NCBI RefSeq assembly: GCF_007970665.1
Contig: NZ_CP042430.1
Location: 620,001 to 684,000 of the forward strand
Direction: 5' to 3'
DNA length: 64,000 nt
DNA from: Baekduia soli
GTDB taxonomy: Bacteria; Actinomycetota; Thermoleophilia; Solirubrobacterales; Solirubrobacteraceae
Shown here in pieces: positions 42,339 through 50,430 of this stretch. Made by a program: the position numbers and the translations under genes. Position 1 is the stretch's first letter; each line of letters opens with the position of its first letter. The notes under the pieces were generated by a model, which saw nothing but the letters and a program-made list of their open reading frames with translations, made no database searches and was not told the DNA's origin.

Positions 42339-44456
42339 GTGATCCCTGCCGTGGTGCGACGCCTCGTCGTCTGCCTGACCCTGACCGCGCTGGCCGGCGC
42401 GGCGGGCGGCGGCGTCGCGCACGCGGCCACCGCGCCGCCCCGCGCCGTGGATCTCGACCGGGCCGCCTGGGAGTACGCGCCGGACCCCGGAGACCGCGGG
42501 CTGGCCGAGCGCTGGGCCACGGGCGCCGCGGGCGCCGACGCGGCGTTCAGGCCCGTCCGGCTGCCGCACGTCTTCGATCCCAAACCCGACCCCGACACGT
42601 TCCCGGGCTCCGTCGGCTGGTACCGCGTGCCGATCACCGCGCCCACGAGCGCGCCGGGCTTCACCTGGGCCGTGCACTTCGAGCAGATCCGCCGGGTCGC
42701 CGACGTGTGGCTCGACGGAAGGCACCTGGCGACGAACACCGACCCCTACGCGCCGTTCACCGTCGCGCTGCCCGCGCTGGACGACGGCCGCCCGCACGAG
42801 CTCGTCGTCCGCGCCGACAACCGCAAGGGCAAGGAGCCGCGCGAGGGCTGGTGGAACTGGGGCGGCATCACGCGCCCGGCCCAGCTCGTCCCGCTCGGCG
42901 GCCTGGTCACCCACGACCCCGGCTTCCTGCCGCGCCGCGTGTGCGACGCCGACGGCACCGGCTGTCGCTGGAGCGTGCTCGTCGACGCCGAGGTCGCGAA
43001 CCGCGGGACCACGACCGTGGTCCCCAGGCTCGCCGCGCGGCTGACCGACCCCGACGGCGTGCGCGCCGGCGGCGCGAGCGCCACCGCCCGCCCGCTGGCC
43101 CCCGGCGAGACCGCCCGCGTGCGCTTCTCGGTCCCCGTCACCGGCGACGTTGTGCTCTGGGGCCCCGGGCACCCCGCGCTGTACGGCACGACGCTCCAGA
43201 CGGCCGACGCCTCAGGCGTCCAGCAGGTCGACCACACGCGCATCGGGCTGCGCACCGTCGCGGTCCGCCACGGGCTGCTCGAGCTCAACGGCCGGCCCAT
43301 CGAGCTGCGCGGCGCCTCGATCCAGGAGGACGTCGACGGCCACGGCCCGGCCCTGACCGACGCCGACATCGCGGGGATCGTCGACCAGCTCAGGACCGTC
43401 GGCGCCAACGTGACCCGCGCGCACTACGCGCTCGACGAGCGCCTGCAGGCCAAGCTCGACGAGGCCGGCATCCTCGTCTGGACCCAGGCGCCGATCTACC
43501 ACCGCGACGCGCTGCTGAAGACCGTCGCCCAGCGCAACGCGGCGCTGTCGACGGTCCGCGCGACCGTCCTGGCCACGCGCAACCACCCCTCGACGCTGAC
43601 GCACTCGGTGGCCAACGAGCTGTCGGTCATCCCCGACCAGGTCCCCGCCACCGCCGCCTTCCTGCGCGACGCCCGGGCCCTGACGCTCGACCTCGACCCG
43701 ACGCTGCCGTCCTCGGTCGACACGCTGAGCTATCCCGGCTACCCGCGCCAGAACGCCTACGCGCAGTTCGCGCTGCTGGGCGTCAACAGCTACTTCGGCT
43801 GGTACCCGGGCAAGCCGGGCCACTCGACGGCCGACATCAACGCGCTCGCGCCCTACCTGAAGTCCATGCGGGCGATGTATCCCAACTCGGGGCTCGTGCT
43901 GACCGAGTTCGGCGCGGAGTCCTCGATCACGGGACCGTCGACCGAGAAGCAGACCTACGAGTTCCAGGCCGTCTACACCCGCGACGTGCTCAAGACCGTG
44001 GCGTCGTCGCCGACGCTGAGCGGGGCGATCTACTGGACGCTGCGCGAGTTCGCGGTCAAGCCCGCGTGGGACGGCGGCGCCGGCCTGCCCAGCGTGGACC
44101 GCAGCCCGATCCACCACAAGGGCCTCATCACCTACGACGGGCGGCCCAAGCCGGCGTGGGACGTCCTGCGCGACGACATCCGCAGGACGCCGGTGCAGCG
44201 CAGCGACGAGTCCGTGGCGCTCGCGCTCGGGACGCGTGTGGCGGTCCGCGACCGCGGCGGCTTCGGCATGGGCCTGACGATCGCCATCCTCGCCGCGGTG
44301 GCGATCTTCATCGCCGTCGACGTCTGGGCGTTCCTGGGCTGGCGCGCGGCCTCGCTGGCCGACGAGCGCGAGGCTCGCGACGAGCGCCGCGCCCGGCGCC
44401 TGCGCGCCCGCGCCGGGCACGACGGCGACGAGTCCGCCGTGCGCGTGCTGGCCTAG
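42339..44456 (+). CDS. Secreted glycoside hydrolase family 2 protein with C-terminal anchor
   Basis: A 705-residue protein. A signal peptide (hydrophobic core VVCLTLTALAGAAGGG, cleavage near AHAA) is followed by the GH2 jelly roll (GWYRVPITAP, DVWLDGRHLATN, WWNWGGITRP), an Ig-like domain and a TIM barrel. The acid/base is Glu427 in SVANELSV and the nucleophile Glu523 in VLTEFGAES. A transmembrane helix at about residues 642-668 and a basic cytoplasmic tail follow, so the enzyme is held outside by its C-terminus. The start is one of GTG 42339, 42351 or 42354. It is about half identical in layout to the protein at 30832-32733. Confidence 0.87.
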   Translation: MIPAVVRRLVVCLTLTALAGAAGGGVAHAATAPPRAVDLDRAAWEYAPDPGDRGLAERWATGAAGADAAFRPVRLPHVFDPKPDPDTFPGSVGWYRVPITAPTSAPGFTWAVHFEQIRRVADVWLDGRHLATNTDPYAPFTVALPALDDGRPHELVVRADNRKGKEPREGWWNWGGITRPAQLVPLGGLVTHDPGFLPRRVCDADGTGCRWSVLVDAEVANRGTTTVVPRLAARLTDPDGVRAGGASATARPLAPGETARVRFSVPVTGDVVLWGPGHPALYGTTLQTADASGVQQVDHTRIGLRTVAVRHGLLELNGRPIELRGASIQEDVDGHGPALTDADIAGIVDQLRTVGANVTRAHYALDERLQAKLDEAGILVWTQAPIYHRDALLKTVAQRNAALSTVRATVLATRNHPSTLTHSVANELSVIPDQVPATAAFLRDARALTLDLDPTLPSSVDTLSYPGYPRQNAYAQFALLGVNSYFGWYPGKPGHSTADINALAPYLKSMRAMYPNSGLVLTEFGAESSITGPSTEKQTYEFQAVYTRDVLKTVASSPTLSGAIYWTLREFAVKPAWDGGAGLPSVDRSPIHHKGLITYDGRPKPAWDVLRDDIRRTPVQRSDESVALALGTRVAVRDRGGFGMGLTIAILAAVAIFIAVDVWAFLGWRAASLADEREARDERRARRLRARAGHDGDESAVRVLA

Positions 44457-44752
44457 ACGGGGCGGCGGGGCCGGTTGTCGGGCCGCCGGGTCGACCAGGC
44501 GGTCTGCCCGCGCGAGCGGCGCACGAGGTAGACCAGGCCGGTGGCGACGAGCACGCTGACGATGAACGAGGCGCCGTAGCGGCCCCCGGTGATCGCCCAC
44601 ATGACCAGGCCCGCGATGAAGGACGCCGCCAGGCCGATGCCGACGGTCATCCAGATGCTCATCGGGTCCGGGCCCGGGAGCGCGAGACGACCGAGGCCGC
44701 CGACGATCAGGCCGGAGACGAAGAGCAGGATCAGGTAGAGCAGGACGCCCAT
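44453..44752 (-). CDS. GlsB/YeaQ/YmgE-like small membrane protein
   Basis: A 99-residue protein with three hydrophobic segments (residues about 3-20, 30-49, 53-70) and Gly-rich helices such as GLIVGGLGRLALPGPDPMS and GIGLAASFIAGLVMWAITGG. This is the arrangement of the GlsB/YeaQ/YmgE (transglycosylase-associated) family, small inner membrane proteins linked to stress responses. A basic tail ends the protein. ATG 44752 was chosen; the frame extends a little upstream but without hydrophobic or family-like residues. It overlaps the end of the convergent GH2 gene by four bases. Confidence 0.8.
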   Translation of the reverse strand: MGVLLYLILLFVSGLIVGGLGRLALPGPDPMSIWMTVGIGLAASFIAGLVMWAITGGRYGASFIVSVLVATGLVYLVRRSRGQTAWSTRRPDNRPRRPV

Positions 44753-44808
44753 GGTCCGGTGAGCGTACCCACGACGGCTTCGGGCCAACTAAGGGATCGT
44801 GATGGCGG

Positions 44809-45294
44809 TCAGGTGCCGGTGGGGCCGCCGGGGACCAGGCGCACCGCGTCGATCTCGTCGTGGCCGCTGGCGCCGCGCAGGACGAAGCCGACCGCGTCGA
44901 TGTTCGTGCCGACGCCGGGCAGGTGCGCCACACGCAGCGAGATCGGGACCTTGACGATGTGGATGCGCCGGTGGGCGAGGACGAGCAGGTGGCGGTCGCC
45001 GTCGCCATCGGGGTCGTGGTGCTGGATCCAGACCACGCGCCCGTGGACGTGGGCACAGGTGGTCTGATCGGCCGGCACGTACGGGGCGCTGCGGTCGCAC
45101 GGCCGGGTCCAGGCCGGCGCGGCGCGCTGCAGGGCCGGGTTCGTCAGGCCGGCCCGCGGATAGGTCTTGAAGCTGCCGGCCGAGGCGACGAAGAACGCGA
45201 CGATGGCCAGGACGACGAGCAGGAGCAGGACGACGAAGGCCGCGCGCCGCAGGCGGCGCCGGGGACGCGGGCGCGGTGGGTGCGCCGCGGTCAA
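44809..45294 (-). CDS. Hypothetical membrane-anchored extracytoplasmic protein
   Basis: A 161-residue protein with an Arg/Pro-rich start, one transmembrane segment at about residues 17-40 (AAFVVLLLLVVLAIVAFFVA) and an exported domain of about 120 residues with two Cys (TRPCDRS, TTCAHVHG) that may pair. The end GHDEIDAVRLVPGG looks like the last strand of a beta domain. I do not recognise the family. The start is TTG 45294, overlapping the cupin stop (TTGA), so it is coupled to the cupin gene. Confidence 0.7.
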   Translation of the reverse strand: MTAAHPPRPRPRRRLRRAAFVVLLLLVVLAIVAFFVASAGSFKTYPRAGLTNPALQRAAPAWTRPCDRSAPYVPADQTTCAHVHGRVVWIQHHDPDGDGDRHLLVLAHRRIHIVKVPISLRVAHLPGVGTNIDAVGFVLRGASGHDEIDAVRLVPGGPTGT

Positions 45295-45656
45295 TGCGCC
45301 GTCGTGCCCTCACGGCCGTAGGCGTCGGACAGGCGAACGACGTCATCGACCTCGGGCGTGGAGACCTCGAGCACGTCGGCGGTCTCGATGGCCTCGATCG
45401 TGTGGATCTCGCCCGGCACGTTGCGCCAGGTGTGCCCCGGGCCGATCTCGGTCTCGGTCAACGCGTCGGCCGACGGCCCCTTGACGAGCCGGAGCCGCCC
45501 GCTGAGCAGGTAGTTGCTCTCGTCCTTGTGCTGGTGGTACTGCAGCGACAGCCGGTGTCCGGCCTCCACGTGCAGGATCTTGCCGGCGTAGCGGTCGGTC
45601 AGGGCGTACCAGAGCTCGTGGCCCCAGGGCTTCTCGACGCGGCGCGGGAGGTCCAT
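45291..45656 (-). CDS. Cupin, mannose-6-phosphate isomerase type II-like
   Basis: A 121-residue single-cupin protein. The start RRVEKPWGHELWYALTDRYA is typical of the C-terminal cupin domain of bifunctional mannose-1-phosphate guanylyltransferase/isomerase proteins. Metal ligands are in LSLQYHQHKDESNYLLSG (two His and a Glu) and in PGEIHTIEAIE. It could bind or isomerise a sugar phosphate such as fructose 6-phosphate/mannose 6-phosphate, but the guanylyltransferase half is absent. The gene lies 13 bases downstream of ychF. A role in supplying sugar donors is possible but not shown. Confidence 0.82.
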   Translation of the reverse strand: MDLPRRVEKPWGHELWYALTDRYAGKILHVEAGHRLSLQYHQHKDESNYLLSGRLRLVKGPSADALTETEIGPGHTWRNVPGEIHTIEAIETADVLEVSTPEVDDVVRLSDAYGREGTTAH

Positions 45657-45669
45657 CGTGGCAGCTCCC

Positions 45670-46749
45670 TCAGGGCGTGAACTTCACGTTGATCACGTCG
45701 CCGTCGCGCATGACGTAGTCGCGGCCCTCCAGGCGCAGCGTGCCGCGCTCGCGGGCGCCGGCGAAGCCCCCGGCGTCCAGCAGCGCATCCCACGCGATGA
45801 CCTCGGCGCGGACGAAGCCCTTCTGGATGTCGGTGTGGATCTGGCCGGCCGCGTGCCAGGCCGTCAGGCCGTTGCGCAGGTGCCAGGACTGGGCGATCGT
45901 GCCCTCCCCGGCCGTGAAGAACGAGTTGAGCTCCAGCAGCGCGAACGCGCCCTGGGAGACCCGGTCCAGTCCGGACTCGCTCACGCCGAGGTCGGCGCGC
46001 ATCGCAGCGGCGTCCTCCTCGTCGAGCTCGGCGAGCTCGGCCTCCAGGCGCGTGGAGAGCGCGACGACGCCCGCGCCCTGCCGGGCGGCGTGCTCGGCGA
46101 TGACGGCCGGGATCTCGTCGCTGCCCTCGTCGACGTTGACGACGAAGAGCACGGGCTTGGCGGTGAGCGGGCTGAGGTTGCGCAGGGCGTTGGGCGCGGC
46201 GTCGGGGACCGGGATCCCACGGACGGGCCGGCCCTCCTGCAACGCGGCGACCACGGTCCGCAGCCACGCCTCCTCGGCGGCGGCCTCCTTGTCACCGCTC
46301 TTGGCCTGCTTGGCGACGCGCTCGACGCGGCGCTCGGCCTGCTCGAGGTCGGCGTAGACGAGCTCGGTCTCGATCGTGTCGACGTCGCGCGCCGGGTCCA
46401 CCGAGCCCTCAGAGTGCAGGATCGACTCGTCGGTGTGAGCCCGGACGACGTGGACGATCGCGTCGGTCTCGCGGATGTTGGCCAGGAACTTGTTCCCCAG
46501 CCCCTCCCCCTCCGAGGCGCCCTTGACCAGGCCCGCGATGTCGTGGAAGGCGATGGTGTCCCAGACGATCTCCGACGCGTGCAGCAGCGCGGCGACGCGC
46601 TCCAGGCGCTCGTCGCGCACGGGTACGATCGCCACGTTGGGCTCGATGGTCGTGAACGGGTAGTTCGCCGCCTCCGCGCCGGCCTTCGTCAGCGCGTTGA
46701 ACAGCGAGGACTTGCCGGCATTGGGCATGCCGACGATGCCGACCTTCAT
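45670..46749 (-). CDS. ychF: YchF/Obg-type P-loop ATPase
   Basis: A 359-residue YchF. The P-loop is GMPNAGKSSLFNALTKAG (residues 7-24); then YPFTTIEPNVAIVPV, the Walker B region FHDIAGLVKGASEGEGLGN, and NVDEG in place of the G4 NKxD motif, which explains the ATP preference of this family. A C-terminal TGS-like domain ends in DGDVINVKF. YchF binds the ribosome and modulates translation and stress response. Its ATG overlaps the stop of the PAP2 gene (46746-46749), giving a coupled pair. Confidence 0.95.
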   Translation of the reverse strand: MKVGIVGMPNAGKSSLFNALTKAGAEAANYPFTTIEPNVAIVPVRDERLERVAALLHASEIVWDTIAFHDIAGLVKGASEGEGLGNKFLANIRETDAIVHVVRAHTDESILHSEGSVDPARDVDTIETELVYADLEQAERRVERVAKQAKSGDKEAAAEEAWLRTVVAALQEGRPVRGIPVPDAAPNALRNLSPLTAKPVLFVVNVDEGSDEIPAVIAEHAARQGAGVVALSTRLEAELAELDEEDAAAMRADLGVSESGLDRVSQGAFALLELNSFFTAGEGTIAQSWHLRNGLTAWHAAGQIHTDIQKGFVRAEVIAWDALLDAGGFAGARERGTLRLEGRDYVMRDGDVINVKFTP

Positions 46750-47242
46750 CTGGCTCGGTCTCCGATGAACGTGCCGAGCAGGGCGCCGGCGAGGATGTCT
46801 GAGGGGTAGTGCACGCCGAGGTAGACGCGGCTGGCGGCCATCGCGGCGGCCACCGGGTAGACGACGCGCGAGCCGACCAGCGGGCTGTAGGCCCGAGCCG
46901 CGGCGAACGAGGACGACGCGTGGGCCGACGGGAAGCTCAGCTGCGTCGGGGTGGCGATCAGGTGCGGCAGGCCGTCGAGGGCGGGCCGGTCGCGGCGGGC
47001 GAGGAGCTTGATCGCGCTGTTGACGACCTGGGTCACGGCGACGCCGGCGATCGCACGCCGCCAGCGGTCGCGGCGCGGGGCGTCGAGCACCGCGCCGGCG
47101 GCGCCCCCACGAGCCACAGCGCCGCGTGCTCGCCCGTGCTCGAGAAGGCCATGACCGCGCGCTCGACCGGGCGGGCGTGACCGTGGGTGCGCGCGGCGCG
47201 CAGGATCGCGAGGTCCAGGCGGTTGGAGGTGGCGGCGGACAT
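46746..47242 (-). CDS. PAP2 family phosphatase with apparent frameshift
   Basis: The N-terminal part (MSAATSNRLDLAILRAART, then AFSSTGEHAALWLVG) lies in one frame and the rest (AVLDAPRRDRWRRAIAG, LARRDRPALDGLPHL, PSAHASSSFAAARA, VYLGVHYPSDILAG) in another. Inserting one base in the five-C run at plus-strand 47104-47108 joins them into 165 residues. The three PAP2 motifs (KxxxxxxRP, PSGH-like PSAH, SRxxxGxHxxxD) are intact after the shift. Such membrane phosphatases act on lipid phosphates, for example undecaprenyl pyrophosphate. Its place next to the polysaccharide locus would fit recycling of carrier lipid. Confidence 0.75.
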
Positions 47243-47659
47243 CGACGCGCAACGGTAGTGGTCGCCGGGGCGACCCGGCGGCGCGGGGGCGGGCAGGGGG
47301 ACGGCGTCCGAGCACGAACGACTCATGCACGCGATGACCATCGATGAGCGACTTGCGCAGGATTGGTCACCGGGATCGGTGTGTGACCTCGGTCCGCGGC
47401 CCGGACGGTCGACCGGCGGTCGGCCGGGATCGCCGAGCGGCCGGCGCGGGCAGGACCCGGCTACCGTGGGGGCGCCGGTGGTCAGCAGCCGCCGGTGGCG
47501 GGAGCACGCGTCGCGCGCCGGGTCACATCGCCGGCCGATGGACCGGACCGCGCGAGCGCCCCGCACCCCAGCACCTTGCGCAGAGGTCATCCGCCGCCGG
47601 CCGGGCGGGGTGATCGCACGCGACCACGTCCACACCAGCACGAGGAGCGATCCCCGCAC
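47243..47659. other. Gene-free divergent gap with GTCAC/GTGAC dyad
   Basis: This 417-base gap separates the PAP2 gene (leftward) from the first WecG/TagA gene (rightward). I see no convincing coding sequence; a 112-codon open frame starting at 47325 has no ribosome site and a composition unlike its neighbours. The notable feature is an inverted repeat GGTCAC-N12-GTGACC at 47365-47388, within TTGGTCACC. The rest presumably contains both promoters. Confidence 0.5.
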
Positions 47660-48478
47660 GTGACCGCGCACCCCAGCCCGGAGACCGAGGTCGAGCTCAT
47701 GGGCGTCCGCGTGGACGCCGTCACCGAGGAGCAGGCGATCGAGGAGGTCCTCGAGGCCTCCGCGTCGCGCGCGGGCGGGTTCCTGTGCACCGTCAACCTG
47801 GACATCCTGCGCCAGTGCCGCCAGGACCGGGAGCTGCACGACCTGGTGAGCTCGGCCGACATCCGGGTCGCCGACGGCATGCCTCTCATCTGGGCCAGCC
47901 ACATCGCCGGCACGCCGCTGCCCGAGCGCGTGGCCGGCTCGTCGCTCGTTTGGACGCTGCCGGAGGCGGCCGCGCGCGACGGCGCCTCCGTGTTCCTGCT
48001 CGGCGGCAACGAGGGCGTGGCGGAGGAGGCGGCGCACACCATCGTCGAACGCCATCCGCGCCTGCGGGTGGCCGGCACCCACTGCCCGCCGCTGGGCTTC
48101 GAGCACAGCCCGCGGCAGACCGAACTCATCGAGGAGCGCCTGCGCCGGGCGCGGCCCGACATCGTGTTCGTCGCGCTGGGGTCGCCGAAGGAGCAGCGGC
48201 TCATCGCCCGCCTGCAACCCCTGTTCCCACAGATCTGGTTCGTCAACTGCGGGATCTCCTTCAGCTTCGTGACCGGGGAGGTGCAGCGTTCGCCGGGGAC
48301 CCTCCAGCGCGTCGGGCTCGAGTGGCTCTGGCGCCTGATCCAGGAGCCCCGCCGCCTGGCCCGGCGCTACCTGGTCGACGGACCGCCCGCCTTCGCGACG
48401 CTCGTCACATCCGCGGCGCGGACGCGGCTGGCCCGCCGAGCAGGGCGTGGATCCGTTCGGCAGCCTCCGCGGCGCTGA
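47660..48478 (+). CDS. WecG/TagA/CpsF family glycosyltransferase (copy 1)
   Basis: A 272-residue GT26 enzyme. Family motifs are TVNLDILRQCRQDREL, ADGMPLIWASHIAGTPLPER, VFLLGGNEGVAEEAA, RPDIVFVALGSPKEQRLIA, and FVNCGISFSFVTGEVQRSP. These are peripheral-membrane inverting transferases that add N-acetylmannosamine or a similar sugar to a lipid-linked precursor, as in teichoic acid or enterobacterial common antigen synthesis. GTG 47660 follows AGGAG (47643-47647) by 12 bases; ATG 47699 is another option. The 3' end overlaps the convergent GT4 gene by 74 bases. A paralog lies at 50431-51240. Confidence 0.9.
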   Translation: MTAHPSPETEVELMGVRVDAVTEEQAIEEVLEASASRAGGFLCTVNLDILRQCRQDRELHDLVSSADIRVADGMPLIWASHIAGTPLPERVAGSSLVWTLPEAAARDGASVFLLGGNEGVAEEAAHTIVERHPRLRVAGTHCPPLGFEHSPRQTELIEERLRRARPDIVFVALGSPKEQRLIARLQPLFPQIWFVNCGISFSFVTGEVQRSPGTLQRVGLEWLWRLIQEPRRLARRYLVDGPPAFATLVTSAARTRLARRAGRGSVRQPPRR

Positions 48479-49652
48479 AGGACTCGGCGACCCGCGCACG
48501 GCCGCGGCGACCCATCTCGCGGCGGGCCGCGGGGTCGGCGGCCAGCGCGCGCAGCGCGGCCGCCAGCACGTCCGGGCGGCCGGGCTCGACCAGGAGCCCG
48601 TGGACGCCGTCGTCGACGAGCTCGGGGATCCCCATGATCTGCGTGGTCACCACGGGCAGCTCCATCGCCATGGCCTCCATGAGCACGACGGGGATGCCCT
48701 CGGCGAAGCTCGGCAGGCAGAAGACGTCGGCCGCCTGGTAGAGGTCGCCGACGTCGTCCTGGCCCACCGGACCCGTCAGGGTGACCACGCCGGCCAGGCC
48801 CAGCTCCTGCACCAGCGCGGTCAGCGCCGGGCGGTCCGGTCCGTCACCGGCCAGCGTGGCGCGCACGTCCAGGCCCTCACGGCGCAGCGCGGCGACGGCG
48901 TGCACGAGCGTGCGCTGGCCCTTGTCGGGCACGAGGCGCCCCAGGCAGAGGACGTCGAGCCGGCCCCCGGGGCGGTCGGGCCGCTCCGTGGCGGTGAACC
49001 GCTCGACGTCCAGGCCGCAGCGCACGATCTGCAGCTTGGCCCAGTCCTGCGGGGGCGAGATCCGCATGAGCTGCGAGCGGCAGTAGTCGCCGATGCACGC
49101 GACGAACCGCGCTTCGGCGACCTTCCGCGGCAACCCGTACCGGGTGACGTCGTCGAACTCCGTCGGCCCGTGCATCGTGAAGCTCCAGCCCACGCCGTCG
49201 TCGGCGCCGAACTGCGCCGCGACCATCGCGACGTCGCTCGCCGCATTGGCGAAGTGGGCGTGCACGTGGCCGATGCCGCGACGCTGCAGGCGGTCCCAGA
49301 GCAGGATGCCCTCGGTGAAGTAGAAGACCTTCCACGCGCCGTTGCGCGCGCCTCCGGCGCTGGAGCGCAGCGTGCCCGCCAGCGTCCGCAGGTACGTGCC
49401 CGGGCGGCGGCGCAGCGCACGCAGATGCGCCCCGACGAGCTCGCCCGGCGGAGGCGGCAGGATGACCGACGTCTCGCGGGCGGCCCGGCGATCGGCGTCG
49501 GTGAGCAGCTGATCGTCCGGAACCCGGCGCAGCGAGAAGGTCTCGACCCGCGCGCCGCGGGCGCGGAGCCCTTCGACCTCCCGCAGGATGAACGAGTGCG
49601 AGACACCGGGATACAGACCCACGATGTAGGCGATGGCGGGCTCGTCCGGCAA
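48405..49652 (-). CDS. GT4 glycosyltransferase
   Basis: A 415-residue GT-B retaining glycosyltransferase. The N-terminus AIAYIVGLYPGVSHSFILRE matches capsule and colanic acid transferases. HVHAHFANAASDVAMVAA is the N-terminal active-site region, and the C-terminal donor domain has LCLGRLVPDKGQRTLVHAVA, AGDGPDRPAL and the EX7E motif in PSFAEGIPVVLMEAMAMELP. The donor is unknown. No ATG or GTG lies at the family start; TTG 49652 is the best start, four codons before AIAYIVG. It converges on the first WecG/TagA gene with an overlap of 74 bases. Confidence 0.87.
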   Translation of the reverse strand: MPDEPAIAYIVGLYPGVSHSFILREVEGLRARGARVETFSLRRVPDDQLLTDADRRAARETSVILPPPPGELVGAHLRALRRRPGTYLRTLAGTLRSSAGGARNGAWKVFYFTEGILLWDRLQRRGIGHVHAHFANAASDVAMVAAQFGADDGVGWSFTMHGPTEFDDVTRYGLPRKVAEARFVACIGDYCRSQLMRISPPQDWAKLQIVRCGLDVERFTATERPDRPGGRLDVLCLGRLVPDKGQRTLVHAVAALRREGLDVRATLAGDGPDRPALTALVQELGLAGVVTLTGPVGQDDVGDLYQAADVFCLPSFAEGIPVVLMEAMAMELPVVTTQIMGIPELVDDGVHGLLVEPGRPDVLAAALRALAADPAARREMGRRGRARVAESFSAAEAAERIHALLGGPAASAPRM

Positions 49653-49683
49653 GTCCGTGGGGACGCTAGCAAGCGTGTGGGGC

Positions 49684-50178
49684 TCAGGACAGCGGCGCCG
49701 GTGCCGCCCGCACGGCCGGCTGCGGACCGGCAGCCGCCACGGTGACGACCGGCGCACGGAGGCTCACCTGCACGGCGGGGACGCCGACCATGGTGGCGCC
49801 GGCCGGGACGTCGGTGACCACGACGGCGCCCGCGCCGATCTTCGCGTCGTCGCCCACGGTGATCGGCCCGATCACGGTGGCGCCGACGCCGAGGTACACC
49901 CGGTCGCCGATGATCGGCGGTCGCCCGGGCCCACGCTGGCCGATGGTCACGCCGTGGTACATGTTGACGTCCTCGCCCAGCACCGTATGCGGGTGGAGCA
50001 CGATGCCGCGGCCGGCGTGATGCAGGAGCAGGCCCGGCCCGCAGACGACCTCCCGCGGGAGCTCGGAGCCGACGATCCAGCGCAGGTACACCCGGTCGAG
50101 GATCCGCCAGACGATGTACAGGCCGATGGGGCGGCGATCCGCGGCGGTCAGCTGCTGCCCGAGGCGGAAGACGGCCAC
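49684..50178 (-). CDS. Hexapeptide-repeat acetyltransferase (CysE-like)
   Basis: A protein of at least 164 residues with a left-handed beta-helix of the serine acetyltransferase type: GPGLLLHHAGRGIVLHPHTV, LGEDVNMYHGVTIGQRG, GDRVYLGVGATVIGPITVGD, and the C-terminal VPAGATMVGVPA. It probably O- or N-acetylates a sugar in the polysaccharide, as these enzymes often do in such loci. GTG 50178 is the only standard start, but the frame stays open upstream with residues typical of the family (TLRRDFGR), up to a TAG at about 50260; CTG 50226 would restore them. Start uncertain. Confidence 0.8.
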   Translation of the reverse strand: MAVFRLGQQLTAADRRPIGLYIVWRILDRVYLRWIVGSELPREVVCGPGLLLHHAGRGIVLHPHTVLGEDVNMYHGVTIGQRGPGRPPIIGDRVYLGVGATVIGPITVGDDAKIGAGAVVVTDVPAGATMVGVPAVQVSLRAPVVTVAAAGPQPAVRAAPAPLS

Positions 50179-50430
50179 AGTCCGCCGATCGTCCTTGCTC
50201 GTTGTCCGCCCGAAGTCGCGTCTCAGCGTGACCTGGAGCTGTCTGAGGACCGTGAGGATGCGGCGATGCTAGCCGACCACGTGGCGGATGTCACCAATCG
50301 TCGCCACGTTGGTGACACCATGCACGGGCTCAGCGACCTTGACCCACCGATCCAACGGTCATGCACCACGAGCCCACTGGAGCCGATGGAGGACAGGCTC
50401 ACCTTGCGATAGTGTCCCGGCGGCGCAGGA
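50179..50430. other. Divergent gap between acetyltransferase and second WecG/TagA gene
   Basis: The gap is 252 bases, or about 200 if the acetyltransferase starts at CTG 50226. It contains the perfect 29-base dyad at 50289-50317. I see no small gene or structured RNA. Both promoters must be here. Confidence 0.5.
50289..50317. promoter_or_regulatory. Perfect dyad TGTCACCAA-N11-TTGGTGACA
   Basis: Nine-base arms separated by 11 bases, centred between divergent genes of the polysaccharide locus, about 114 bases before the second WecG/TagA start. The half-site GTGAC also occurs as inverted pairs in the gaps at 47.3 and 53.6 kb. A dimeric regulator is the likely ligand; its identity is unknown. 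Confidence 0.55.

Noticed and set aside
47325-47663. 112-codon open frame in the PAP2/WecG gap
   Set aside because: No ribosome site, composition unlike neighbours, and it ends inside the WecG-like start region.
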